64,000 nucleotides of DNA from Streptomyces sp. NBC_00568 (GTDB taxonomy: Bacteria; Actinomycetota; Actinomycetes; Streptomycetales; Streptomycetaceae): NCBI RefSeq assembly GCF_026341855.1, contig NZ_JAPENW010000001.1:2046001-2110000 (forward strand), given 5' to 3'. The position numbers were made by a program, and so were the translations under genes. Shown here in pieces: positions 15,329 to 23,102 of the stretch; position 1 is the first letter of the stretch, and each line of letters starts with the position of its first letter. The notes beneath the pieces are model-generated. The model worked only from the letters and a program-made list of their open reading frames with translations, had not been told where the DNA came from and searched no databases.

Positions 15329-15682
15329 TCAGCCCAGCGGAATGCCGTTCAGCGGCAGGCCGTGCGTGGGCAGCCCCTGCACCGGCAGCCCTCCGAGCAG
15401 TCCGGCGACGGGCGCGGCCGGCCCGTCGGCGAGCAGACGCGCGGCGGCGGGCTGGGCGGCGGAGACACCCGTGCCGAGCGCGCTCTGGCCCTGGGCGAGC
15501 GCCTCACCGGCACCGGGGAGCGCCTTGGTGACGTTCTCGGCGGGCAGCGTCCTGGTGACGGTGTCCAGCGCCGAGGAGGCGTCCGGCACGGCCGGGGCGG
15601 CGTTCGCGGCGCCCGCGCCGGCAGCGGCGAAAGCGGCGCCGAGAGCGGCGACACCGAGGGTCTTGGCAGCAGACTGCTTCAT
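15329..15682 (-). CDS. Small secreted protein with Gly-Leu-Pro repeats
   Basis: A 117-residue exported protein. MKQSAAKTLGVAALGAAF plus an Ala-rich stretch ending ANA form a Sec signal peptide with cleavage expected after about residue 28. The mature part of some 90 residues has no cysteines and ends in a repeat of GLP units (GLLGGLPVQGLPTHGLPLNG). The ATG was chosen because AAGGA precedes it and 26 upstream residues are not signal-like. Similar small Ala/Pro-rich secreted proteins are common in Streptomyces, and I do not recognise a function. It shares a terminator with the PspC gene and is read towards it. Confidence 0.78.
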   Translation of the reverse strand: MKQSAAKTLGVAALGAAFAAAGAGAANAAPAVPDASSALDTVTRTLPAENVTKALPGAGEALAQGQSALGTGVSAAQPAAARLLADGPAAPVAGLLGGLPVQGLPTHGLPLNGIPLG

Positions 15683-15824
15683 TATGAATGCGTCCTTGGA
15701 TGGGTGACATGGGGATGTGAGCGGTCCAAAACCGTAAACACGCAAACCCGCCCTCCGCAAACATCGAAAAGCGGCCGAGTCATGGAGAAGAAGTGAAGAC
15801 CCGGCCGCTTCCCACCCGCTCCGA

Positions 15825-16979
15825 TCAGGCCTGATCTCCTACAGAACCGCTGGTCGAGGCAGTCTGCTGGAACAGCCATTCGGACTTCAGTTCTGCATAT
15901 CCGGGCTTGATCACGTCATTGATCATGGCCAGTCGTTCATCGAAAGGAATGAATGCTGACTTCATAGCATTGACCGAGAACCACTGCAGGTCGTCGAGTG
16001 AATAACCGAACGCCTCGACAAGGTGCTCGAATTCCTGACTCATGCTCGTTCCCGACATCAGCCGATTGTCCGTGTTCACGGTCGCGCGGAAATGCAGGCG
16101 CCGCAGCAGCCCGATGGGGTGCGCCGCGTACGAGTCGGCGGCACCGGTCTGGAGATTGGAACTGGGGCACAGCTCCAGCGGGATGCGCTTGTCGCGGACG
16201 TACGACGCGAGCCGCCCGAGCTGCACCGATCCGTCCTCCCGCACCTCGATGTCGTCGATGATGCGCACGCCGTGCCCGAGCCGGTCGGCGCCGCACCACT
16301 GGAGGGCCTGCCAGATGGACGGCAGACCGAACGCCTCGCCGGCGTGGATCGTGAAGTGGTTGTTCTCGCGCTTGAGGTACTCGAAGGCGTCCAGGTGCCG
16401 GGTGGGCGGGAACCCGGCCTCGGCGCCCGCGATGTCGAAGCCGACGACGCCCAGGTCGCGGTAGCGGTTCGCGAGTTCCGCGATCTCCAGGGCACGGGCC
16501 GCGTGCCGCATCGCGGTCAGCAGTGCGCCGACCCGGATGCGGTGACCGTTCTCCCGGGCCAGCCGCTCCCCTTCCCGGAAGCCCTCGTTGACCGCCTCGA
16601 CGACCTCTTCGAGGCTGAGCCCGCCCTCCAGGTGCTGCTCGGGCGCGTACCGCACCTCGGCGTAGACGACTCCGTCCTCGGCGAGGTCCTCGGCACACTC
16701 GGCGGCGACCCGCACCAGCGCCTCGCGGGTCTGCATGACGGCGCAGGTATGGGCGAAGGTCTCCAGGTACCGCTCCAGCGAACCGGAGTCGGCGGCCTCA
16801 CGGAACCAGAGCCCGAGCTTGCCGGGATCGGTCTCGGGGAGGTTGGAGTAGCCCGTTTCCCGGGCGAGTTCGACGATCGTGCCGGGGCGCAGTCCCCCGT
16901 CGAGATGGTCGTGCAGCAGGACCTTGGGCGCCCGGCGGATCTGTTCCGAGCTCGGGGTGTTCCGGATCTGGCTCGTCAT
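15825..16979 (-). CDS. add: Adenosine deaminase
   Basis: A 384-residue zinc amidohydrolase that converts adenosine or deoxyadenosine to inosine. The metal-binding HDHLDGG (His23, His25), the HAGE motif with the catalytic Glu, and HGVRIIDD are all present. The site usually written NTDD reads [12 protein letters not shown], with Asn in place of the second Asp; from memory this is shared by other actinobacterial enzymes such as the mycobacterial one. The start codon is six bases beyond a TAGAGT -10 element, implying a leaderless message. A perfect palindrome CTACGCGCGTAG overlaps the promoter and recurs upstream of the nucleoside transporter genes 12 kb away, pointing to shared control of purine salvage. 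Confidence 0.95.
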   Translation of the reverse strand: MTSQIRNTPSSEQIRRAPKVLLHDHLDGGLRPGTIVELARETGYSNLPETDPGKLGLWFREAADSGSLERYLETFAHTCAVMQTREALVRVAAECAEDLAEDGVVYAEVRYAPEQHLEGGLSLEEVVEAVNEGFREGERLARENGHRIRVGALLTAMRHAARALEIAELANRYRDLGVVGFDIAGAEAGFPPTRHLDAFEYLKRENNHFTIHAGEAFGLPSIWQALQWCGADRLGHGVRIIDDIEVREDGSVQLGRLASYVRDKRIPLELCPSSNLQTGAADSYAAHPIGLLRRLHFRATVNTDNRLMSGTSMSQEFEHLVEAFGYSLDDLQWFSVNAMKSAFIPFDERLAMINDVIKPGYAELKSEWLFQQTASTSGSVGDQA

Positions 16980-16985
16980 TTTCGC

Positions 16986-17007
16986 ACTCTAGCCCCTACG
17001 CGCGTAG
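16986..17007 (-). promoter_or_regulatory. add promoter with CTACGCGCGTAG operator
   Basis: The -10 hexamer TAGAGT (complement of 16986-16991) ends six bases before the ATG, a spacing seen for leaderless Streptomyces transcripts. The 12-bp perfect palindrome CTACGCGCGTAG at 16996-17007 lies directly upstream, between the -10 and -35 regions, where a bound repressor would block transcription. Confidence 0.7.
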
Positions 17008-17092
17008 ATCTCCTGTTGTACGAATCCGTCGATACGTAACGGTGACCGTGCGGACGGGTGGCGTACACCCTTGCTTCTGACACTGTTCTGTC

Positions 17093-17854
17093 ATGGCACA
17101 GCAAGCGACGCCGGTTCGCAGGGCCCGGCTGGGGAGGGCGTTCGGCCCTGAGCCGTCGGCGGTCAGCGGAGTTGTTCTGCTGCTGCCGGGCGGCGAGGAG
17201 ACCTCGGCCCGCAGACCCTCCCCCATGATGGCGACCGCCTCCGTACGCGCGTTGGGACGCCGTCTGACCCGCGCGGGAAGCGCCGAGGGCCTGGTCGCCC
17301 ACGTGGTGCACTACCGGGTCCGCGGCTGGAACGGCAGCGAGGCGCATCTCGCGGCCGACGCGTCCTGGGCCGCGGACGAGGTCGTCCGCCGCTACGGCGA
17401 CGTCCCCGTGTGCCTGGCCGGCATCGACATGGGCGGCCGGGCGGCGCTGCGCGCGGGCGGGCACACGGCCGTCAACTCCGTGCTCGCGCTGGCACCCTGG
17501 CTGCCCGAGGAGGACGTCGCCGCGCCACCCGAACCGGTGAAGCAGCTGGCCGGGCGGCGCGTGCTGATCGTGCACGGCACCAACGACGAGCGCACCGACC
17601 CGGAGCTGTCGTTCCGGCTCGCGGCGCGCGCCAAGAAGGCCAACCGCGGCATCTGCCGCTTCGAGGTCCACTCGGACGGGCACGCGCTGCACCAGCACCG
17701 GCACGAAGTCCTGGCCCTCGCGCAGGACTTCGTGCTGGGCGCGCTGTTCGGGCACGCCTTCTCCCGCCCGGTCGAGGACGCGTTCGCCGCGCCGCCGCCC
17801 CTGGGCCTGCGGATGCCGCTGGCGGCGGGCTTCGGACAGTCGCTCCGGCGGTAG
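17093..17854 (+). CDS. Alpha/beta hydrolase (dienelactone hydrolase-like) with Asp at the nucleophile position
   Basis: A 253-residue alpha/beta hydrolase. The strand GVVLLLPGGEE forms the oxyanion region. The nucleophile elbow, normally GxSxG, reads AGIDMGG with Asp112, as in haloalkane dehalogenases and epoxide hydrolases. The acid may be Asp165 in HGTNDERTD and the base His197 in HSDGHALHQH. Size and layout resemble the dienelactone hydrolase group. An Asp nucleophile changes the chemistry to an alkyl-enzyme ester mechanism, or means the protein is not an ordinary esterase. It is divergent from add; no operon partner is evident. The 3' flank is a repetitive GC-rich spacer. Confidence 0.82.
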   Translation: MAQQATPVRRARLGRAFGPEPSAVSGVVLLLPGGEETSARRPSPMMATASVRALGRRLTRAGSAEGLVAHVVHYRVRGWNGSEAHLAADASWAADEVVRRYGDVPVCLAGIDMGGRAALRAGGHTAVNSVLALAPWLPEEDVAAPPEPVKQLAGRRVLIVHGTNDERTDPELSFRLAARAKKANRGICRFEVHSDGHALHQHRHEVLALAQDFVLGALFGHAFSRPVEDAFAAPPPLGLRMPLAAGFGQSLRR

Positions 17855-17877
17855 CGGTCGCGGGTCCCGCCGAGCGG

Positions 17878-18079
17878 CGAGCTCCACGGCGAGCGACTCC
17901 GGTGGCGGGCTCTCCCGACGAGGGGGCGGGGTCTCCGAGCGGGCGGGGTCGGGCTCTCCCGGCGAGCGGGCGGGGTCTGCGAGCGGGCGGGGTCGACGGG
18001 GTGCCGGGGGCGGGGTCGTTCGGGCAGCGGGTCGTTGGGACAGTGGGCCGGGCGGGCAGCGAACCGGGCGGGCAGCGAG
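17878..18079. repeat. GC-rich imperfect repeats
   Basis: Copies of gagcgggcggggtc and ctctcccggcgagcggg recur at short intervals between the hydrolase and the LysR gene. No coding potential is apparent. The region grades into the 30-bp tandem array on its right. Confidence 0.55.
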
Positions 18080-18188
18080 CCTGCCTACGACGGTCACTCG
18101 GGCGGGCAGCCTGCCTACGGCGGTCACTCGGGCGGGCAGCCTGCCTACGGCGGTCACTCGGGCGGGCAGCCGGCCTGCCTACGGCTGT
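18080..18188. repeat. 30-bp tandem repeat (3 full copies plus degenerate copy) at the LysR stop
   Basis: Units at 18080-18109, 18110-18139 and 18140-18169 are 30 bp long and differ by one base. A shortened degenerate copy continues into the last codons of the LysR gene. On the plus strand the unit could encode PAYGGHSGGQ, but that frame runs antisense to LysR and is not supported. No spacers, so not CRISPR. Confidence 0.85.
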
Positions 18189-19150
18189 CAGTCGGGCAGG
18201 AGGTGGCCGCGCCGGGACAGCAGGAACTTCTTGAAGGCGGCCACCGGCGGGGTGTCCGGGTGGCCGTCCAGCCAGGCGACACCGATCTCGCGCACGGCGC
18301 GCGGGGCGGTGACCGTGAGCTCGACAACTCCCGGGCGGGCGACGGCCGGTGGCGGCAGCAGAGCGACCCCGAGCCCGGCGGCGACGAGACCCCGGAGCGT
18401 CTCCGCCTCCTCCCCCTCGAACGCGATACGCGGCCTGAACCCCGCCTCCTGGCACAGGTCGTCGGTGATCCGGCGCATCCCGTAGCCCGGCTCCAGGGTC
18501 ACGAAGGTCTCGTCGGCCGCCTCGGCGAGGCGGATGCGCTTGCGGGAGGCGAGCGGGTGGTCGGCGGGCACGACCAGGCGGAGCTTCTGCTCGTCGAGCC
18601 GGCGGCCCACCAGATCGGGCGCGTCCGGCACCGGCGAGGTGAGGCACAGGTCCAGCTCGCCCGAACGCAGCCGCTCCAGCATCGCCTCCCCGTAGTTCTG
18701 CACGAGGCTGAAGCGGACCCGCGGATGGTCGGCGCGAAAGGCGCGGATCAGCCCGGGCACCGTCTCCGAGCCCATCGTGTGCAGAAAGCCGAAGGCGACC
18801 TTGCCGGTGGCCGGGTCGGCGTCCGCGCGCACCGTGTCGGCGGCCCGCTCGATCTCGGCGAGGGCCCCCTCCACGGAGGAGAGGAAGGTGCGGCCCGCGG
18901 GGGTCAGCGACACCGTCCGGCCGCGGCGTGTGAACAGGTCGACGCCCAGGTCCTGTTCGAGCCGGACCATGGCCCTGGACAGCGTCGACTGCGGGACCTG
19001 CATCTGCTGCGCGGCCCGGGTGACGTGCTCGGTGCGGGCCACGCCGGCGAAGTACGCGAGGCGCGGGGCGAGCAGCCTCGACATGTGCGCGCTGTCTTCT
19101 GTGTCACTGAACGGTGACAGGTGAGCTTCTGACCTCTGCTGATGCACCAT
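18188..19150 (-). CDS. LysR-family transcriptional regulator
   Basis: A 320-residue regulator with the standard LysR layout. The N-terminal winged helix contains RLAYFAGVARTEHVTRAAQQ and the recognition helix QSTLSRAMVRLEQDLG followed by DLFTRRGRTVSLTPAG. The effector domain follows with LVQNYGEAMLERLRSGELD and GLGVALLPPPAVA. The ATG giving MVHQQRSEAHLSPF was chosen; a later ATG 22 codons in would still retain the whole HTH. It is divergent from an MFS transporter with 62 bp between starts, the usual arrangement for a LysR activator and its target. Its last codons and stop lie next to a 30-bp tandem repeat. Confidence 0.92.
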   Translation of the reverse strand: MVHQQRSEAHLSPFSDTEDSAHMSRLLAPRLAYFAGVARTEHVTRAAQQMQVPQSTLSRAMVRLEQDLGVDLFTRRGRTVSLTPAGRTFLSSVEGALAEIERAADTVRADADPATGKVAFGFLHTMGSETVPGLIRAFRADHPRVRFSLVQNYGEAMLERLRSGELDLCLTSPVPDAPDLVGRRLDEQKLRLVVPADHPLASRKRIRLAEAADETFVTLEPGYGMRRITDDLCQEAGFRPRIAFEGEEAETLRGLVAAGLGVALLPPPAVARPGVVELTVTAPRAVREIGVAWLDGHPDTPPVAAFKKFLLSRRGHLLPD

Positions 19151-19212
19151 GGGAACGATTATGGCGATTCCATGCATTGGACGGATGAACGACGGGTCCT
19201 TAGGTTCGAGGC

Positions 19213-20490
19213 ATGCCTTCCGCCAGTACCGAGGCGTCCACCACCGTGGGCGCCGCATCCTCCGTCCCTGTCACCGACTCCCGTATGGCCCCCGGTGGGC
19301 CCGGCTACCGCCGGATGAGCTTCGCCCTCTTCCTCGCGGGCGTCGCGACCTTCGCGCTCCTCTACTCCACCCAGGCCCTGCTCCCGCTGGTCTCCGCGGA
19401 CTTCGGGGTGAGCGCGAGCGAGGCGAGCTGGACGGTGTCGGCCGCGACGGGCGGACTGGCGCTCTTCGTCCTCCCGATGAGCGCCCTGTCGGAGCGTTTC
19501 GGGCGGCGTACGTTGATGACGGCGTCCCTGGCCGTGGCGGTCACCGTCGGTCTCCTGGTCCCCTTCGCGCCGTCGATCGGCGCGCTGGTGGCGCTGCGGG
19601 CGGTGCAGGGCGCGGCGCTGGCGGGGCTTCCGGCGTCGGCGACGGCGTATCTGGCGGAGGAGGTCCGCCCCAAGGCGCTGATCACCGCGATCGGTCTGTT
19701 CGTCGCGGGCAACAGCGTCGGCGGGATGAGCGGGCGGGTCATCACCGGCTGGGTCGCGCAGGAGTGGGGCTGGCGGGTGGCCGTCGGCACCATCGGGCTG
19801 ATCGCCGTGGGCTGCGCGGTGGCCTTCCGGCTGCTGCTCCCGGCGCCGCGCCACTTCGCGCGGGGTTCGCTGCGGCCGCGGGTCCTGGCCCGCACGGTGC
19901 GCGACCATCTCGCGAACCCGCTGCTGTGCCGGCTGTACGCGATCGGCGCGCTGTTCATGACGGTGTTCGGCGGGGTCTACACGGTCATCGGCTACCGCCT
20001 CGGCGAGGCGCCCTTCTCCCTCCCTCAGGGCATCGTCGGCTCGATCTTCCTGGTCTACCTGGTCGGTACGGTGTCGGCGTCGACGGCGGGCCGTCTGGTC
20101 GGCCGGGTCGGACGCCGCGGCTCCCTCTATCTGGCGGGCGGCACCACGACCGCCGGTCTGCTCCTCTCGCTCGGGGACTCCCTGGCGCTGGTCCTGCTCG
20201 GCCTGGTCCTGATCACGGCGGGCTTCTTCGCGGGCCACGCGGTGGCGTCGTCGTCGGTGAGCCACACCGCGCGCGAGGGGCGGGCGCAGGCCTCGGCCCT
20301 CTACCAGTCCGCGTACTACGTCGGCTCCAGCGCCGGCAGCACGCTCGGCGCGGTCGCCTTCCACGCGGGGGGCTGGGCGGGCACGGTGACCATGGGGCTG
20401 CTCGCGGTTCTGGGTGTCGTCTCGATCACCCTGTTCGGCTCCCACGCGGCCCGCGCCGCGTCCCGTCGCGCGCCCGCCCTGGCCCACTGA
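19213..20490 (+). CDS. MFS transporter, YnfM-like
   Basis: A 425-residue protein with 12 predicted helices preceded by about 30 polar residues. FLAGVATFALLYSTQALLPL opens helix 1, motif A is MSALSERFGRRTLM, and AVQGAALAGLPASATAYLAEE matches helix 4-5 of the drug and inner-membrane transport group that includes YnfM. The second half repeats motif A as AGRLVGRVGRRGSL. The adjacent divergent LysR gene probably controls it. The substrate cannot be predicted; exporters of this subgroup handle small organic molecules or amino acid derivatives. Confidence 0.92.
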   Translation: MPSASTEASTTVGAASSVPVTDSRMAPGGPGYRRMSFALFLAGVATFALLYSTQALLPLVSADFGVSASEASWTVSAATGGLALFVLPMSALSERFGRRTLMTASLAVAVTVGLLVPFAPSIGALVALRAVQGAALAGLPASATAYLAEEVRPKALITAIGLFVAGNSVGGMSGRVITGWVAQEWGWRVAVGTIGLIAVGCAVAFRLLLPAPRHFARGSLRPRVLARTVRDHLANPLLCRLYAIGALFMTVFGGVYTVIGYRLGEAPFSLPQGIVGSIFLVYLVGTVSASTAGRLVGRVGRRGSLYLAGGTTTAGLLLSLGDSLALVLLGLVLITAGFFAGHAVASSSVSHTAREGRAQASALYQSAYYVGSSAGSTLGAVAFHAGGWAGTVTMGLLAVLGVVSITLFGSHAARAASRRAPALAH

Positions 20491-20629
20491 GCCCGGAACC
20501 CTCTCCGAAACACCCCCTGTGACCTGCGCCTTTCCACGCTCCGCACGCCATTGTCAGTGGGCTGCGGTAGCTTCCGAAGTGCCGGCGCGACGACGCGCGG
20601 AACGGAACAGCCACAGGGGTGGGTTGGCT

Positions 20630-21718
20630 ATGAGTGACGGTACGGCGACGACGGCGGACCTGGATGTCCGGCTGGAGAGGCACCGGGTCGAGCTGACCGG
20701 GTACTGCTACCGCATGCTCGGCTCGTCCTTCGAGGCCGAGGACGCGGTGCAGGACACGATGGTCCGCGCCTGGCGCAGCTACGACAAGTTCGAGGGCCGC
20801 TCCTCGATGCGGTCCTGGCTGTACCGGATCGCGACGAACGTTTGCCTGGACATGCTCAACGCGGGCAACCGAAGGGCTCGTCCGATGGATCTCACGGCCC
20901 CCTCGCCGCTCGCCCAGGCGGCGCTCACCCCCCGCCCGGACAACACCTGGCTGGAGCCGATGCCCGACGCGCGGGTGCTGCCGCCCGCGGCCGGTGACCC
21001 GGCGGAGGCGGCGGTCGCCAAGGAGTCGGTGCGGCTCGCCTTCATGGCGGCCCTCCAGCAGCTGCCGCCCAAGCAGCGGGCGGTGCTCATCCTGCGCGAG
21101 GTGCTCGCGTGGCGGGCGAGCGAGGTCGCCGAGCTGCTCGGCACCACGGTCGCGTCGGTCAACAGCGCGCTCCAGCGGGCCCGCGCCACCCTCGCCGAGA
21201 GCGAGGGGGCGGGCGCGGAGGCCGCCACCTCGGACCCGCTCGACGAGGAGCAGCAGAAGCTCCTGGAGCGCTATGTGGCGGCGTTCGAGGGGTACGACAT
21301 GACGGCTCTGACGGCGCTCCTGCACGAGGACGCGATCATGACGATGCCGCCGTTCGACCTGTGGCTGCGCGGTACGGACGACATCACCGGCTTCATGACG
21401 ACGCTGGGCGCCGCCTGCACCGGATCGCGCCTGATCCCGGTCGAGGTCAACGGCCTGCCGGGTTTCGCCCAGTACAAGCCGGACGAGGAAGCGGGCGGTT
21501 ACACGCCCTGGGCGGTGCAGGCGCTGGAGATCTCAAAGGGCCGTATCACCGGGTTCCACTGTTTCCTGGACACGGCCCGCTGGTTCCCGCTCTTCGGGCT
21601 CCCGCTCCACCTCGACGGACCCGAAGGAGCCGAAGGCCCCGGAGCCGTCGCCGCCCACGGAGTCGCGGGAGCCGGAGCTGCCGGAGGTCTCGAAGCGGAG
21701 GCCGACCAGGTCGAGTAG
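20630..21718 (+). CDS. ECF sigma factor with SnoaL-like C-terminal domain (SigG/ECF41-type)
   Basis: A 362-residue sigma-70 family protein. Region 2 spans about residues 20-75 (GYCYRMLGSSFEAEDAVQ, then MRSWLYRIATNVCLDML). Region 4 is LPPKQRAVLILREVLAW followed by the helix GTTVASVNSALQRA. From about residue 205 a SnoaL-like domain follows (LLERYVAAFEGYDMTALTAL, then MPPFDLWLRG), which in this sigma subgroup adjusts activity in place of a separate anti-sigma factor. The ATG has GGGTGGGTT upstream. The last 30 residues are Gly/Ala-rich and overlap the convergent STAS gene on the opposite strand by 186 bp. Promoter target and signal are unknown. Confidence 0.9.
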   Translation: MSDGTATTADLDVRLERHRVELTGYCYRMLGSSFEAEDAVQDTMVRAWRSYDKFEGRSSMRSWLYRIATNVCLDMLNAGNRRARPMDLTAPSPLAQAALTPRPDNTWLEPMPDARVLPPAAGDPAEAAVAKESVRLAFMAALQQLPPKQRAVLILREVLAWRASEVAELLGTTVASVNSALQRARATLAESEGAGAEAATSDPLDEEQQKLLERYVAAFEGYDMTALTALLHEDAIMTMPPFDLWLRGTDDITGFMTTLGAACTGSRLIPVEVNGLPGFAQYKPDEEAGGYTPWAVQALEISKGRITGFHCFLDTARWFPLFGLPLHLDGPEGAEGPGAVAAHGVAGAGAAGGLEAEADQVE

Positions 21719-21997
21719 GGCCCGCAGGGCCGGGTCCGGGTCGCGCAGGCGTATCCGGCCTCCGGCCCGGCGGGCCGCCAGCTCCAGTCTCGCCAGGGCG
21801 TCGACGGCGGCGAGGCCGGGCGGCCCCAGGCCCGCGACGTCACAGACCACGACCCCGGCCCCGGTCACCTCGAGGAGTGCGCGGACGTCGTCGCAGAGCC
21901 GGGGCACCTCGTCCCGGGTGACGAGTCCTGGCAGCACGAGTACGGCGGGTGTCGCGGAATCCACAGTCAGTAGACCGGCCGCGGGCACGGAACTCAT
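21533..21997 (-). CDS. STAS-domain protein
   Basis: A 154-residue protein. Residues 10-105 form a STAS fold: TVDSATPAVLVLPGLVTRDEVP, GAGVVVCDVAGLGPPGLAAVDALARL and GRIRLRDPDPALRALLDLVGL. The strand-turn VCDVAGLGPPGL is where anti-anti-sigma factors carry their phosphorylated Ser; here there is no Ser or Thr in that loop, so it is more like the MlaB/STAS-like group. The last 50 residues are Ser/Gly/Glu-rich and are read from the antisense of the sigma factor's C-terminal coding region. The gene converges on the ECF sigma factor. A role in sigma regulation is suggested by position only. Confidence 0.72.
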   Translation of the reverse strand: MSSVPAAGLLTVDSATPAVLVLPGLVTRDEVPRLCDDVRALLEVTGAGVVVCDVAGLGPPGLAAVDALARLELAARRAGGRIRLRDPDPALRALLDLVGLRFETSGSSGSRDSVGGDGSGAFGSFGSVEVEREPEEREPAGRVQETVEPGDTAL

Positions 21998-22119
21998 CGC
22001 GGGCGGCGCGGAGGATCACATTGACCCGCGCCCGCTCCTCCCCGTTGGGTTGGATGCATGCCCCATGAATCAGTTCCGCCCGCGATATCCGACGGCTTCC
22101 TCCACGCCGAGGAGGCGCC

Positions 22120-23040
22120 GTGCAAGGGGTGTTGACGGGCTTCGCGGTCATCGCCGTCGTCATCGGCGTCGGGTACGTCATCGGACGGCGGGGCCACCTC
22201 GGGGACAACGGGCGGGAGGTGCTGACGAAGCTCGCCTTCCACGTGGCCTCGCCCGCGCTGCTGTTCACGACGCTCGCGCAGGCCGACCTGTCGGTCATCT
22301 TCTCCAGCCGGCTGCTGGTCACGGCGATGAGCACGGCCGCGGCGGCCGGGGTGTTCGTCGCGGTGGGGTGCGGACGCCGCTGGGGCCTCGGCCGGACGAC
22401 GATCGGCGCGCTCTGCTCCAGTTACGTCAACTCCGGCAACCTCGGTATCCCGATCGCCGTGTACGTGCTGGGCGATGCCTCGCTGGTGGCACCCGTGCTG
22501 CTGTTCCAGCAGATCATGGTCACGCCGATCGCCCTGACCGTCCTCGACCTGTCCGCGGCGGGCGAGAAGGGTCCGCTGTGGCGGCGGCTGGTCACCCCGC
22601 TGCGCAATCCCATCGCGGTCGGTTCGCTGAGCGGTGTCGCGGTGTCGGCGACCGGTCTGACCGTGCCGGACCCGATTCTGGATCCGCTCCAGTTGATCGG
22701 CGGCATGTCGGTGCCCGCGGTGCTGCTGGCGTTCGGGATCTCGCTGTGCGGCAGCAGCCTGCCGGGCCGCGGCTCGGACCGGGGTCCGGTGCTGCTGTCC
22801 GTCGTGCTGAAGTCGGTGGGCCAGCCGCTGGCCGCCTGGGCGCTGGCCGTCGGCGTGTTCGGTCTGCGCGGCGCGCCGCTGCTCGACGTGGTGGTCACCT
22901 CGGCCCTGCCCGCCGCGCAGAACCTGTTCACGTACGCCTCGCGCTACCGGGTCGGCGAGACCCTGGCTCGCGAGTCGATCCTGCTCTCGACGATCCTGGC
23001 CGTGCCGGTGCTCGTCGTGATCGCGGCCGTGCTCGGGTGA
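22120..23040 (+). CDS. AEC-family transporter
   Basis: A 306-residue membrane protein with about ten predicted helices in two halves, matching the auxin efflux carrier family. Conserved helix-break motifs include SSYVNSGNLGIPIA in the first half and TSALPAAQNLFTYASRY in the second. The GTG start is preceded by GAGGAGG at good spacing. AEC proteins move organic anions, malate and similar compounds across the cytoplasmic membrane. It is read towards deoA, with a strong shared terminator between them. Confidence 0.92.
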   Translation: MQGVLTGFAVIAVVIGVGYVIGRRGHLGDNGREVLTKLAFHVASPALLFTTLAQADLSVIFSSRLLVTAMSTAAAAGVFVAVGCGRRWGLGRTTIGALCSSYVNSGNLGIPIAVYVLGDASLVAPVLLFQQIMVTPIALTVLDLSAAGEKGPLWRRLVTPLRNPIAVGSLSGVAVSATGLTVPDPILDPLQLIGGMSVPAVLLAFGISLCGSSLPGRGSDRGPVLLSVVLKSVGQPLAAWALAVGVFGLRGAPLLDVVVTSALPAAQNLFTYASRYRVGETLARESILLSTILAVPVLVVIAAVLG

Positions 23041-23042
23041 GA

Positions 23043-23082
23043 CGCGACGGGGACCGGCGCGAGAGCGCCGGTCCCCGTCGCG
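23043..23082. terminator. Bidirectional terminator between AEC gene and deoA
   Basis: An 18-bp perfect stem (cgcgacggggaccggcgc and its complement) with a gaga tetraloop separates the two convergent genes. Confidence 0.9.
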
Positions 23083-23102
23083 GAGCGGAGTGGGTGGCCC
23101 GA

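Noticed and set aside
18080..18188. Possible CRISPR array
   Set aside because: Units follow each other directly with no spacers and no cas genes are present.
18035..19117. Plus-strand frame encoding PAYGGHSGGQ repeats
   Set aside because: The repeat part looks protein-like, but the rest is antisense to the LysR gene and has no ribosome site.
19149..19173. ATGG...CCAT imperfect palindrome between the LysR and MFS genes
   Set aside because: Only the outer four bases and a few inner positions match; too weak to call a LysR operator, and it overlaps the chosen start codon.
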